A stretch of DNA of 64,000 nucleotides from Ailanthus altissimus (Eukaryota > Streptophyta > Magnoliopsida > Sapindales > Simaroubaceae): NCBI GenBank assembly GCA_946807835.1, contig OX327712.1, positions 11,488,001 to 11,552,000 of the forward strand, written 5' to 3'. Positions 31,841 through 45,500 of this stretch are shown here, in pieces (the stretch's first letter is position 1; the number at the start of each line of letters is the position of its first letter). The notes below the pieces were generated by a model. That model was not told where the DNA came from. It saw only the letters and a list, made by a program, of their open reading frames with translations, and made no database searches. The translations under genes and the position numbers were made by a program.

Positions 31841-33574
31841 AAAAATTATTTTCCAATATTTATCAACACGTACATAATATTTTAAGATTATAATAATTTA
31901 ACTTCAGCTAAGTATTTGTCAAAATCTCACCTTCTTCCACTCCATAATAACAATATTTTCAAAGTCAAATTCCTTTATACTCAAAAGGAGCCTTTAATTT
32001 ATCATAAAATATTGATGATCTGTAACTTAAAAGAGAAAAAAAATCTTGTGAGCAATAGCGAAGCTATAGTAGAGGGGTTATGGAACTCGAGGCCTCACAA
32101 ATTTTTGAAAGCCAAATAATGATTATTAACAACCTTAAAAACTAAATATTTCTAACTTGGACTCCTAAAATTCAAACCTTCAACATTACAACCCATTTAT
32201 AATATAAATTTTGATCATATAACCTTTTAATATTAACATTAATATTTGATCTTCTATCTTTCAAATTTAGACTCCACCTCACTTACGAGATAAAAAGGTG
32301 GAGTGTAAATAATTCCATCTTCTTTTTATATTAAATCGGGTCTAAATGAAAGTTATTAAATTAAGTTGATAATTATGTGATGGTTCAATATGAACAAATT
32401 AAAATTAGATTATTATTATTTATTTTTGAAGGAATGAAATTTTGATTTATCGAGATGAAATGGCAAGGACCAATGATAAAAAGGTCCAACAATAAAAGGT
32501 AATAAATTTTTTTAGACCAATGCTCTTTATTTTTTTGAATTTTTCAATTATATTTAACTTTACTAATTTTAACATTGAAGAGTTTTTGTTAAAACAGTTA
32601 TTAATAAGACATAATTTTGTTGTCTTTATTCTCCATTTTAAGGCATGCGGAAGCCACTAAATAGAATTCATTTCAATACTTAATAGAGGATGCACAATTT
32701 TATTTTTTTAATAAATAAATTTAAAATTTATTGATTTAAAAATCAAATATTCAAAAATATTACATATTGAGATTATGCTTAGTTTTTATTTTTATTTTTA
32801 TTTTTTTTGAAAGATTAGATCATGGCCTATTTATGTGAAATGTGTCAAATTAAGGTTGCTAGTCCCATTTTGTTTCTCCTACATCGTGGCATCAACTTCT
32901 ACAAAAGTCAACGGGGGGTTTAATTTTTAATGTGATTGTAGTTTGCGTAGCAATGAAGTGACAAAAAGGGAATCAATATTATGTCGCTGATGCTTCAATC
33001 ATACTACTACTGATTAAGAACGCAATACACATTAATGGTAATCAAAATTCTTCGGAAAAAAGGAATGTCGATTCATGCTTGATTCACCCTCAAGCAAGTG
33101 AAACCAAAAATGATAGATTTTTCTTTTTAATTCTTTTTATTTAGAAATAAAAGAAAAAAAAGGAAGTAGAAAATGGGGCCCACATATCAACCTAATCATT
33201 ACGAACCTGGCTTAAACAATTTAAGAAATAAGACTTCCACCAACGAATAATGGCAGACAAGTAATTAAACGAAAGTAAGATGTCTAAGATGGTAAAACTA
33301 GAGTGTAAGCAGGAACGACAAGTCGTCGAGACTCGTGACTCGGTTTCAGACAGACGACAACATCCCGGAATCCAAGTTCCAACTCACCCGCTTAAAGAGT
33401 TTTCATTATTATTAGGTAAGAATTAAACCGGACAAATTCATCACTCAAATCCACTGCATTTCGATCTCACTCGCATTTTTATTCACTACTAAACGTAAAT
33501 TACTGGAAATGCAATAGCTTTATTTCAGTAGATTTGAGTTCGAAGCATAGTCGCAATCTCCCCTGCACCTGGTG
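31841..33574. other. Upstream region and 5' UTR of the PIR gene
   Basis: No other gene here. The last 300 bp (about 33,290-33,574) become less AT-rich and probably hold the transcription start and 5' leader. No clear TATA box could be chosen among many AT tracts. The rest is AT-rich with no repeat family recognised. Confidence 0.4.
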
Positions 33575-36500
33575 ATGGCGGCAGTTCCAGTTGAAGAAGC
33601 AGTTGCAGCTCTGTCCACATTCTCACTTGAGGTAATCTTTCATTATCACTTGAATCATTTGTCTTCAATAGCTTCGATTAAGCTTCAAAATCAGTTCATT
33701 CTGTTCAAAAGAATTTTTTTTCTCTTTTTTTTTTATAAAAAAAATAAAACAGTTTTGGATTTATGAATAAACTGTAGGATGAGCAAGCGGAGGTTCAAGG
33801 ACCGGCAGTTATGGTCTCAACTGAAAGAGGAGCAACTAATAGTCCAATTGGTAATTCTCTCTCTCTTCCAATTTTTGGAAAATTTGAATTGTTAATCAAT
33901 ACACCTTAGGTTACACTTGCTTAACAATGAATTGCAACATTGCTGTGGAATTTTAACTTTTACTTTTTTTGGTTTTAATTACACCTTTTGTTATGTAGGG
34001 ATTACTCGGTATATGTTTTGTTACTGATGGTTCTGTTTATCTTGTAGAGTATAGTGATGTTAATGCATATCGGTTGTCACTCTCAGAAGACACAAAAGCT
34101 CTCAATCAGCTGGTATATTGCTCTTGTTTCTCTCTTGTCTTTGAAAGCATTGATGTTATATGGGTCTTGTTTCAGTTTTGTTTGTAATATTGCTATATTG
34201 GCTGTGTGCAGAACACCCTTATTCAAGAAGGGAAGGAGATGGCTTCAGTGCTTTATACGTACCGCAGTTGTGTCAAAGCACTTCCTCAGGTTTCTCTCTG
34301 CTTTTGTTTGGAACAAAGAGGGGTTAGGGAATGAAAAAACTGCAGATTTGATTCTGTCATGGTTAGAATGTACTCATAACAATTGTTAGATTCCTACATT
34401 GCTGTTTAGGAATTTGTTCAATCAGCATAGCAGTTTTTCTATGCATCTTCATCAAAATCTGTGCCAATGCAACATAGTTTGTTGGCAGATATGCATGCCT
34501 GAAAAGGAGAAAAACATACTTGGAGGTTTTGCTGCTTCATATTGAGCACAAATAATTTAGTAAACTAGCTTCCTACTTCCTCTTGGGTGATAATATGCAT
34601 TGAAATTTCTTTTAGTGATAAGACAAGTGCAATGGAAATTCTCAATTTCCAGTTTAGCTTTTCTATTTTCATTTTTTCACTCTTCTCTGCCTGTAAATAA
34701 TGTGGCAGCTTCCTAATTCTATGAAGCACAGTCAAGCTGACTTGTATCTAGAGACTTATCAAGTGCTGGACTTGGAGATGAGTCGCCTACGTGAAATTCA
34801 ACGATGGCAAGCATCGGCTGCATCTAAAGTATGGGACTTCAAAGCCTTTTATTCTTCTTTTTACTCACTCACTCTGTAATTAAGCTTGTGTTTAGTTATC
34901 CTGTGACTATAATTATTAAATTCTGATACAGCTAGCAGCTGATATGCAACGGTTTTCTCGGCCGGAGCGGCGCATTAATGGCCCCACAATAACTCATCTC
35001 TGGTGTGTTTTTTCAATATTTTTTGCCTGTTTTTCTTGTTAAAGTAGTAACCCCCCTCACTTGTTGGTTTGTCTCTATTCTTATTAACTACTTCCCAGAT
35101 ACCGAATACGTTGAGTACTCATCATGAGATGAGGATTTCTTACTTCAAAGGCAATCTTTATGCTCTGATCATTCATTTATTCTTAACTCTAGGTCCATGT
35201 TAAAGTTACTTGATGTCTTAGTGCAACTTGATCACCTTAAAAATGCTAAAGCAAGCATACCAAATGATTTTTCTTGGTACAAGAGGTACGTCAGTTCAAT
35301 ATTTGTGAGCTATATCCATTTAAAATGTTTATTCTGATTTTTGATGTGAACATGTCTTTTGCATTTAAAATGGATGATATTATAGTTGCTTGAAGTTCAC
35401 TTTCCTTCCGTGGATTTATTTTTTGATTTTTAAGGTTTTTTTTTTTTCTGTTTTTGAAGACACATCTCGATATAAGTTGTGCATAGTGGCAGGCATCCAA
35501 TGGATCAAAAGAAGAATAAAGCAATAGAAAATGAAAGAAAAAAAGAATTAAAGGCATATAACAGAATCTCCTTTGCCCATAAGGGTGCTCTCTCTTGAGC
35601 CTCTTTTATTCCACATTGCAGACATTCTGCTGTAAACTGAATGAACTTTTTAGAAAGCAAAGCTTGAAATTTTAAATTTAGTGCCAAGGATTTTAATATG
35701 TTTCACTGCACCAATTGCAGAGAGCAGAAAAATATAACCCTGGTTAGAACACAATGGTTAATGATATATCAATTTGGTCAACCCTTAGCAGCTAGGAAAA
35801 AAATGGGATTTCTTGGCAGCTAGGATAAAAATTGGTTTTGTTTGTATGTGCAATATATTCTTGCCCCCCAAAAAAATTATGCATGTACATACTTTCTAGC
35901 AGTTGTCCTCACATACTGGATAGTTATATCCAGCCTGTATTCAGCCAGAGATTTTTCCTCTTTTCAGTGCAAACTTCATTTCATTTAAGTTCTGCTTGAT
36001 AGTAGCTGACAACAGTAAATTTTATATTATTAGCTATTGAAATTGGTAAATTATACTAGTCATATAGGCTTTGGTAAATCTTAGAACAATATTCACAGGC
36101 TTATTTGAAATGAGATTCAACACATTCTATTACAATCTCTTCCCATTTTTCAGGACATTCACACAAGTCAGTATCCAGTGGCAAGATACTGATTCAATGA
36201 GAGAGGAATTAGATGATTTACAGGTGTGTGAATTTGCTATCACAGTCCATTGGATAGATGAGTAGGGTGATAATTCATTCAGTTAGTATCTCTATTTTGC
36301 TTTCTTTTCATCTTTACTTTTTATTTAAAGTGCCATTTGGATTTTTGTACCATTTTGGATTTTTTGTATCATTGTGACTGCATTAATCTTAAGAATTTTA
36401 TAACTCTTGCAGATTTTTTTAAGCACAAGGTGGGCTATCTTACTGAATTTGCACGCTGAGATGTTCAGAGTGAATAAGTATCCTGTCTATGTACATGTTC

Positions 36501-39500
36501 ATATTGATTTATTGTCTATATATCTATGATGCCAGAGGAATTATTTCCTTTCATATATGCACCTTATGATCACAGTATTTTATGTACTGCTTTATCTCTC
36601 AGACTTTGGGACAGGATTTGCATTTTGCAGTCAGTTGCATATGGATAAATGACTTTGCATCCTTTCTTAAACCCTCATGAGGTCCTTAACTCAACATAGT
36701 GTGGAAGACATCCTTCAAGTTCTCATAGTCTTTGCTGTTGAGTCATTAGAGTTGGATTTTGCACTTCTGTTTCCAGAGCGGCACATTCTTCTTCGTGTTT
36801 TGCCAGTTCTTGTTGTCTTAGCAACATCTTCAGAGAAAGATAGTGAGTCACTGTATAAGAGGGTGAAAATCAACAGGCTTATCAATATATTTAAGGTATT
36901 ACGGTTCATATAATGATTGAAACTTCAATAATTATGTGTATATCAATTTTTATTCATTTCTTTGATAAAAAATAAATGGATTTAAAATATTTATATAATC
37001 TTTTACCTTTATGGCAGAGTGATCCAGTCATCCCTGCTTTTCCTGATCTTCATCTTTCACCTGCCGCAATTTTGAAGGAGTTGTCAATGTACTTCCAGAA
37101 ATTCTCTGCACAAACTCGTCTTCTTACTCTTCCAGCACCTCATGAGCTCCCACCTCGGGAAGCACAAGAATATCCTTTACAAAATTTTTGTTTTCTTTTA
37201 ATTTATTGAATGATGATTTATGCTCTCTTGTCAATGGTCTTCCTACCGAAAGTTTTCGTTAATCTTGTACATTTGAAACATAATAAGCTTAGTTCAAGGC
37301 TATTTTAAAAAAAGAAAAAATTTATTGGTCTTCTAGTGAATATTTAACTGATTTTTTTTTTAAATATGAAGCAAAAAGGGAGAAAAAGGCATATTAAATA
37401 TAAAAATCTTTTCTCATGATAGTTTCAGCCTTTCACTTTCTTTTGACAATTTTTATGACAAATACAAGATATGGGATTTATTATTTGGTTTTAGGCCAGA
37501 CTATAGAATTAGTGCCCTGGTAGATTAATTAAATATTATGATGGGATATAGACCTCATTGGAGGAGCAAATGCTTTTCATCTTTCTGGTTGTTGGCATAT
37601 TTGCTGATTTTTAGAGATGTGGTACTAATAGGAAGAAAACATGCCATTCTTCATGAAACTTCAGCATCATGAATTCTAATAATATGGTTGTCATATAGAC
37701 TAGTTGTGTTGGCAAAATAAATACAGGTAGACCAACTTGCCTGATAAATAGGCTTCTTACTGGGATGAAAAATGAATTTGAGTTGATCTGAACCCAACTT
37801 AATTATATATTGGTTTCAGCATTACATTTCCCATGCCAGGGACTAATCTATTGTATTTAATGCTATTATATTTGTGGGTCATTTTCTTATTTTTTGTTAC
37901 AAAAAAATTTTCAAATCCTAATCTTTTTCTCGCTAGGAAGAGTAAGAGCAATCTATGTTGGCTGATTTTTAGCTGGAAATTTTATGTTGAGGTCAAGTAC
38001 GAACTGATCCAAATAAAACTTGTCACCATCAAGTGAAAAAGATAGAAGAACCTCAGAAAGAATTTTGCTTGTGTCTGCAGAATTCGGGCAGATAAATATT
38101 TTTGGTTATATGTGCTGTACAAGACACATTTTGTCTAAAAATTGAAATTGTAAAGCATTTTTCTGACAATTTCTTGGGTTTTTCATTGTTAAAATTATGT
38201 GAGGCATTTTATTTGGGATCTTGGGTTTTCATGATAGCCCAGGAGTAGCAATACTTAAATAAAACTTTCTTTATTTGTCCTGTAAATGTCTTTGAGCTTG
38301 TCTGTTGCTCAGAAAATTCACTTTGTATCACATCGGTGAAGCCTTGACGTAATTTACTTATCAGAGACATTATCTTATTGTTAATCACATTGGAGCAATC
38401 CGTGCTGAGCATGATGATTTTATAATTCGTTTTGCTTCAGCCATGAATCAGGTATTCCACCTGCCTTTCCTCTCTTGTCTCTGTAAATCTCTATCTACTG
38501 GGTCAGTTTATTTTGACTTAAAATCTAGCACAAACTCCCAACTGTTTTTAGATTCTTATCTAATGGTTCATAGAGTTGCTGAGTTGTCAGTATTAGATGG
38601 TACTTTTTGACTTAAAAACTTCAGTCCCTAAGCACTGGATTGAGATTTGAGATAGATAAAATTTAAAAACTTTTTCTCCCATTTTAAATCAAGAGTTGAA
38701 ATTAAAATTTCAAATGTTATGTGTGCATGCATGTGTTTTTGTGTAAGAAATTTCTAATGGATACTGTTCAAACTGGTTTGTACAGCTGTTGTTGTTGAAG
38801 TCAACAGATGGTACAGATATTGAGTGGTGCAAAGAAGTTAAAGGAAACCTGTATGATATGGTTATTGAAGGTTTCCAGCTCTTAAGCAAATGGACTGCAC
38901 GGATTTGGGAACAATGTGCATGGAAATTTTCTCGTCCATGCAAGGATGCAGTTCCTTCAGAAGCAAATGAAACTTCAGCATCGTATTCTGACTATGAAAA
39001 GGTATTTTATTCAACCATCTGTGGGATTTGTTATTGAAATATTGATCTTGGATTCATCCAGCAAAACTATTCAAGCTTATCTAAGCTTGAATAGAATGTT
39101 GGAGCTAAAATCATAAATGGGTCAATAGCATGCACTTGATATATTATTAAGAATTTTTACGTAAGACAGATCTCAAAGGACTAGAACAAACTCAAATTAT
39201 GTGTATATGTATGTATTTTTACATCTTAACCATTTTATACTACAGTGTGGTCCATATATACTCTGTCATTTGCTCTGGCTCACTCGCCGAATTATTTTGT
39301 AGGTGGTACGATATAATTATACTGCTGAAGAAAGGAAAGCACTGGTTGAACTTGTTAGCTATATAAAGGGCATTGGATCTATGATGTTGCGATGTGACTC
39401 ATTAGTAGCTGATGCTCTGTGGGAAACAATACATGCCGAAGTCCAAGATTTTGTACAAAACACATTAGCCACTATGTTGCGAACTACCTTCCGAAAGAAG

Positions 39501-42500
39501 AAGGACCTTTCAAGGTGAGCTTGTACAATGAGATTAAAATTTTTGGTTTCTTTAAGTTCATTATTATTATTATTTTCCTTCCAACGGTTGCCAGCTAGTA
39601 TAGTTGGTTTGGTTTCTTCTTATTGTACAGTAGGTCTAGAGATCTAATCTTACTAACACCATGATTTGGGAAATTGGTGGGAGAAAATGGTATGTTTTAA
39701 CTTGAGTTTGGGAGTTTTGGGGGTAGGTGGTGAAAGGATGCAAAGAAAAAAAAAAAGTAATAAATAAATAACTGTTAACATTATAATCATCATTTTTTTT
39801 AAGATTATGATGACATTTTTTGTGCATAATCTATCTTCTATGCTGTCCTGGAAAAAAGCTCATATGCACATGTATGAATTGGCTAATTCACATGAATCTG
39901 CTTATTTATATACACTCCAATTAATTGTTCAAATGCTTATATTTTTTCCAACCTCAGGATTCTTTCAGATATGCGGACCCTTTCAGCTGATTGGATGGCA
40001 AACACAAGCAAGGCTGAAGCTGACATGCAATCTTTACATGGCGAAGAAAGCAAAGGAAACTTATTTTACCCGAGGCCAGTTGCACCAACAGCTGCACAGG
40101 TATCTGTCAATCCTTTGTTTTTATAAGAAACATGGAGGTTTTTATTAGAACCAAAGGTTTTCCTCAGTCTTGCAACTATTTTATTAATACTGTTTATTTT
40201 TTTTAATTATTATTTTTTATTGTTCCAGCCATTGGCTGTATTAACTATGCCAAATCCATGGTATCCTGTTAAACCATGGCCTCTAGCTTTTAAGCCTGGC
40301 TAGAGGGACGTTTTGTTGGGTACTTTTAGAAATAAAAGCTCATCAGTTACATATATAGAAGTTCTTTGGATAAAACAGATCTTATAAGTGCAGAGGAGAG
40401 ATACTAGTGGTTTGCCCATGTGACCATAGCATGAGCTATCTGTGATTGTCTTTTTGGTTAGGGATGAAGTTACGAAATGCATTGAAAAGAAGGTTTGTGG
40501 TTGCAGTTTGTTAACAAATAATTTAAATTAACAAAATCAGAGAATCGCTAAACTGAGAATTGGAGTTATGGAGAGAGAACTCAATGTAAAGGTTGTCAGG
40601 ATATGTTGAACGAAGATGTAGCATGCAGGATATAATTAGGCCTTGAATAAAAATGATGTTTGAGTGAAAAATACTTGCCGGGAAATAACTATAACAATAA
40701 AATGGAAATGACTGAGAAATGCCAATAAGTTATGATTTTCTGTAACTAAGGTTGCATCTAAAGAGGGAAATGCCGTTGCCTTGTAATTCTAAGTCTAAAA
40801 TTGCTTTGGTTATGTATAATTAGAAACCAACACGATTGCTTATCTGAAAAAAGAAAACAACATGGTTGGAGATATAAAGAAAGGTTATGGCCTGATAAAG
40901 CTGGAAGGTAATTATGCATTTTTACATACAAGGCCATCTATTTTGGGTAAGATGAGTCTCTTACTAGATCAATATGTCTTCCATGAAGGTCATTGTCCGA
41001 GTTTCAGTACAATTTTCTTTTCCTTCCTTTTGACCCCCTTTATGGGAATACTTACTCTCTTGGGCCAAGTGAAATATTGCCTCCAGACCTTCATTTATTG
41101 GACAGCTGCAAGCATGGTGTAATAGTGGTAATTTGATGGCAATCATTCTCCTCATGACAAACACCAACCTACCTGCATATCTGCTGAACTTTTCTTTAGG
41201 CAGTCAATATTTCAATGTCAAATATAATCCAAACCTTTCTGCTTTTATTCCTTATCCTTTTTAGTCAGCTGTCATCAGAGAAGTGTGCAATATAGAATTC
41301 GGTTTTGGTTATTGGATGTATGTTTGATTGGACCTGTACACCCATATGTAACTTATCAATTTATTTATCTTTATTCAGGTCCATTGTTTGCAGTTCCTAA
41401 TATACGAGGTGGTGTCTGGTGGTAATCTTAGGAAGCCCGGGGGGCTCTTTGGGAATAGCGGGTCTGAGATTCCTGTTAATGAATTAAAACAGTTGGAAAC
41501 CTTCTTTTACAAACTTAGCTTCTTCTTGCATGTATTGGACTACTCAGGTGATCTTGCAGTGGAAAACTTCAATTTCTTTAATAAGAAACATTGCAATACT
41601 TAATTTAGTATGTTGTTAAATGGTTGATCTTAACATTAGTATATGGTGTTTGCAGTGACTGTTTCTACTTTGACGGATCTGGGTTTCTTATGGTTTAGAG
41701 AATTTTATCTGGAGTCTTCTCGTGTAATTCAGGTAAAGTTCTTACTGAATAATGGCTGTATATACCTGATATAATTATATGTTAAGCATTCACTGAGAAT
41801 TCATTGGCTTCAGTTTTATCATTTCTGTAATTGTAAAGTCACTATTTTGTTTTATTTCTTTCCTTTCTCATGTATTAGTTCTTGAATTAATGGAAATCTG
41901 TTGGTATTTATGTACAGTTTCCAATCGAATGCTCTCTTCCCTGGATGCTGGTAGATCATGTGCTTGACTCCCAAAACGCAGGTCTTCTAGAAAGTGTTCT
42001 GATGCCATTTGACATTTATAATGATTCAGCTCAGCAGGCATTGGTTGTATTGAAGCAGCGATTCCTCTATGATGAAATAGAGGCTGAGGTACTTCATATC
42101 TTTTACTAGATTGTACATCCTTCTCCATTATTCAGTAAATCAGCAGCAGCTCCAGCAGACTGCAAATTTCCGTTGACATATACTGATTTTTATGTTTCCA
42201 AATGTGTTTGCCCTTGTTAAAGTGATCACAGCGACCAGTATCTTGTCTAGTTCTCTTCAGCAGTTACTCTCTTCAGTCTGATAATTGCAATATGGCGCTG
42301 TACTTCCCATAACCAGTTCAATTGCATTTTAAAAATATTTGTTGCTGCAGAATTAACTTTTGTTGCTTATGATTTTACTTTGTGAAAGAGAGTTTTAGGA
42401 ATAAGTTCTGTCCAGCTTTAGGGAACATGTCTTTATATTTTTTCGATTCATTATTATTAGTCTGGCTAGTTGTCAATGCTCACATAACTAAATCTGAATT

Positions 42501-45500
42501 CTTGCTGCAACTGGTGTCGTTATTGATTGTGGACTGGAAAACGAAATCCAATCTATATCTGAGATTTAACAGAAACTCCTGATGAAAGATGTAGTCTATG
42601 CATGGTATAAAGCCATGACCATTTGTTGGTGAAGATTTTTCTTGCATGAAATGTGTGTGCACATTGCTCTTACCTTTTCTGAAAGACACATTCTTAGAAG
42701 TTGGTATGAATCTATAATCAGTGCAAAATTTGAGTGTTTCTTTGTAACAACAAAATGGTCTTTTACAAGAATTATTGTTGGATTTGTAGGTAGACCATTG
42801 TTTTGATATATTTGTTTCAAGACTGTGTGAGATTATTTTCACATATTACAAAAGCTGGGCGGCAAGGTATGCTTATGCCTTTCCCTGTTTCATTTGTTCT
42901 TTTTTTATTTTTTAAATAAGCCTTCTAATAATGCTGGTGGCCAAATTCGGTAGTGAGCTACTTGATCCCTCATTCCTCTTTGCCTTGGACAATGGAGAAA
43001 AATATTCAGTCCAGCCTATGAGGTTCTCTGCACTTTTTATGATGACTAGGGTGAAGGTAAAAATGGCTTTCGTATATTTCTCTGTCCTGCTTTTCTATTC
43101 TGTAACCCTTGATAATTGCTGAACATGATGTGAAATTTTGGGAAGAAATATCTTTTAACTATATATTTTTTTAAATTATGTAATATATTGTTTATTCTAT
43201 TCATATAAACTATTTTGATTATATAAAAAGCCAAATAAGAGGATCTAAGCTTGACTCTTGGTGATGTCAAAGACTTTTCTAATACACTTAACCATATTTA
43301 TGCGGCGAATCTTCTGTTTTACTTGAGTCACTTTTTCTTTTTGGCTTTCGTCGCTGATTCTTAATTCAGTACACTCTTCAAACTTGTTATTTACAGTCAC
43401 TTTCCTTCAACTTGTGTGATTTACAGTTACTTGGGAGGACCATTAATTTAAGAAGTTTAATGGCTGAACGGATGAACAAAGTCTTTAGAGAGAATCTCGA
43501 ATTTCTATTTGATCGATTTGAATCTCAGGATATATGTTCCATAGTGGTAAGAAACCTTTTTCTCTTGGTTCTTGTTAGATATATTCTCTATTTGGTTTGT
43601 TGAAGTAATAACAAAGAAGGTATTTGGATGCAGGAATTAGAAAAGCTGCTGGATATTTTAAAGCATGCCCATGAATTACTTTCCGAAGATCTTTCAATTG
43701 ATTCATTCAGCCTCATGTTGAATGAGATGCAAGACAACATATCCCTGGTGTCATTTTCTAGTCGACTTGCCTCTCAGGTGTGGCAAATTTTTTCCATTTT
43801 TCCTTTAGTTTTCCTTCAACATATATTATTTTACAACTGCACTCTCTTGATATTTCTTGTTTATTTACTTTATTATGTTTATGCCTTTAGATTTGGTCAG
43901 AGATGCAAAATGATTTCTTGCCGAACTTTATCCTTTGTAATACTACTCAACGTTTCATCCGCTCATCAAAAGTTCCTCTTGTACCTGTTCAAAAACCATC
44001 TGTTCCATATGCCAAACCTTGTTTCTACTGTGGTACTCAAGTAAGAAAAAACTACTTAATTGCTGTCTGATTAGTTGTTCAATATTCTAATTCCATTTAC
44101 TGTTTGCATTTTAAAACAGTTTCATGGTTGCGGTAACTTGTTTCAATCTTCATATTTCTGCAATTTTTAAAGAAGTAATTTCATGGTTGCAGTAACTTGT
44201 ATCAATCTTCGTGTTTCTGCTATCTTTAAAGGAGTAATTTAATATATTGCTTTATTTAATTGGTTGATGATAGGATTTGAATTCTGCCCATCAAAGTTTT
44301 GCACGTTTGCATAGTGGATTCTTCGGAATACCCCACATGTTCTCCATTGTTCGACTTCTTGGATCCAGATCTTTGCCTTGGCTTATCCGAGCGCTACTAG
44401 ATCATATATCAAATAAGGTATGTCATCCTATTTGAGATACAATATTTCATTGCTCTGTTACTTAAAAAATGAACTTCCTCAGTGGTCAATGATTTGAATT
44501 ATTAACCTCCTTGTCATGGGTCTCTGACAATTATCCATTGGAGAGGACCTCCTAGTCTAACCTGCTAAGATATTTTAATCACATTTGTAATGGACATTAC
44601 AAGTATGTAAATGCGACAAGTTTGTGAATTTTAATTGTAATGTGCCATCCTTAACTTCTAATCCTTAGCTGGTCAGTAACTAACCATCATACCAACATTG
44701 ACAGAAATATAATTACTGTTTCAAAGACACCATCTGCCCCTGTTATTTAAATGTTCAATGATTATTTATGCTATTCCTCTGAACTTTTGATTATTTAAAC
44801 AAGACACCCACTTCCTGGAGTCAAATTGGGCACTTATATGCCATTCAAATTCACTCAAGCATATCTGCATATTTATTTGGTATTTAAATCTTTTCTCAGT
44901 TTTAGTTTATTGGATGTGATTGCAATGTACTTTGCAAACTTCTTCCATATTAGAGCTATTGATTAGTAGGCCATAGTGTATATTGAGTTTGTAATTTAAA
45001 ACTTCAACAAATCTTTAGTGCCAGCTACTTTTGGTTGGTATTAGAAATCCTCTTTTTCTTCCATTTAGCTCTATGAACCACACTGTTAACTCTTTTCCAG
45101 CATGTGTATTGTTTTGGCTGCACATTGCTGAATCATCTCAAGGCATATTGATAAATGATAAACAACTACAGATAGTTCTGGTTTTGGTACTTAGTTCTAC
45201 TGTCAGTTAACAGTTTTTCAAAAATCATTGACGTTGAATGTTAATTCACCCTGCTGTACACTTTTTCACTGTTCATTTACGTTATCTTTTAAGCTGAATG
45301 TTAGTTTTTGCAAGTGATTAATTACTTTCCTTTTGTCCTTGAGAAGAGCATTGGCTAATTCTATTCTGTATTTGGAACTGTGATTGCTCCAAATGTAGTT
45401 TTTCAGTCTCCAGGCATTAACTGTATTTCAGGTCTGTTTGGAAATATTTTTAGCAAAGCACATTTATCCCACAATGCTTTGCTTATTAGTTGCTTTTTAA

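Noticed and set aside
35291..35687. Minus-strand open frames in a PIR intron
   Set aside because: They lie fully within intron 7, are AT-rich, and have no domain or splice support.
40230..40310. A possible extra PIR exon after TTCCAG at 40,229
   Set aside because: The family protein continues directly from PTAAQ to VHCLQF at 41,379. Including this segment would add residues not in the family.
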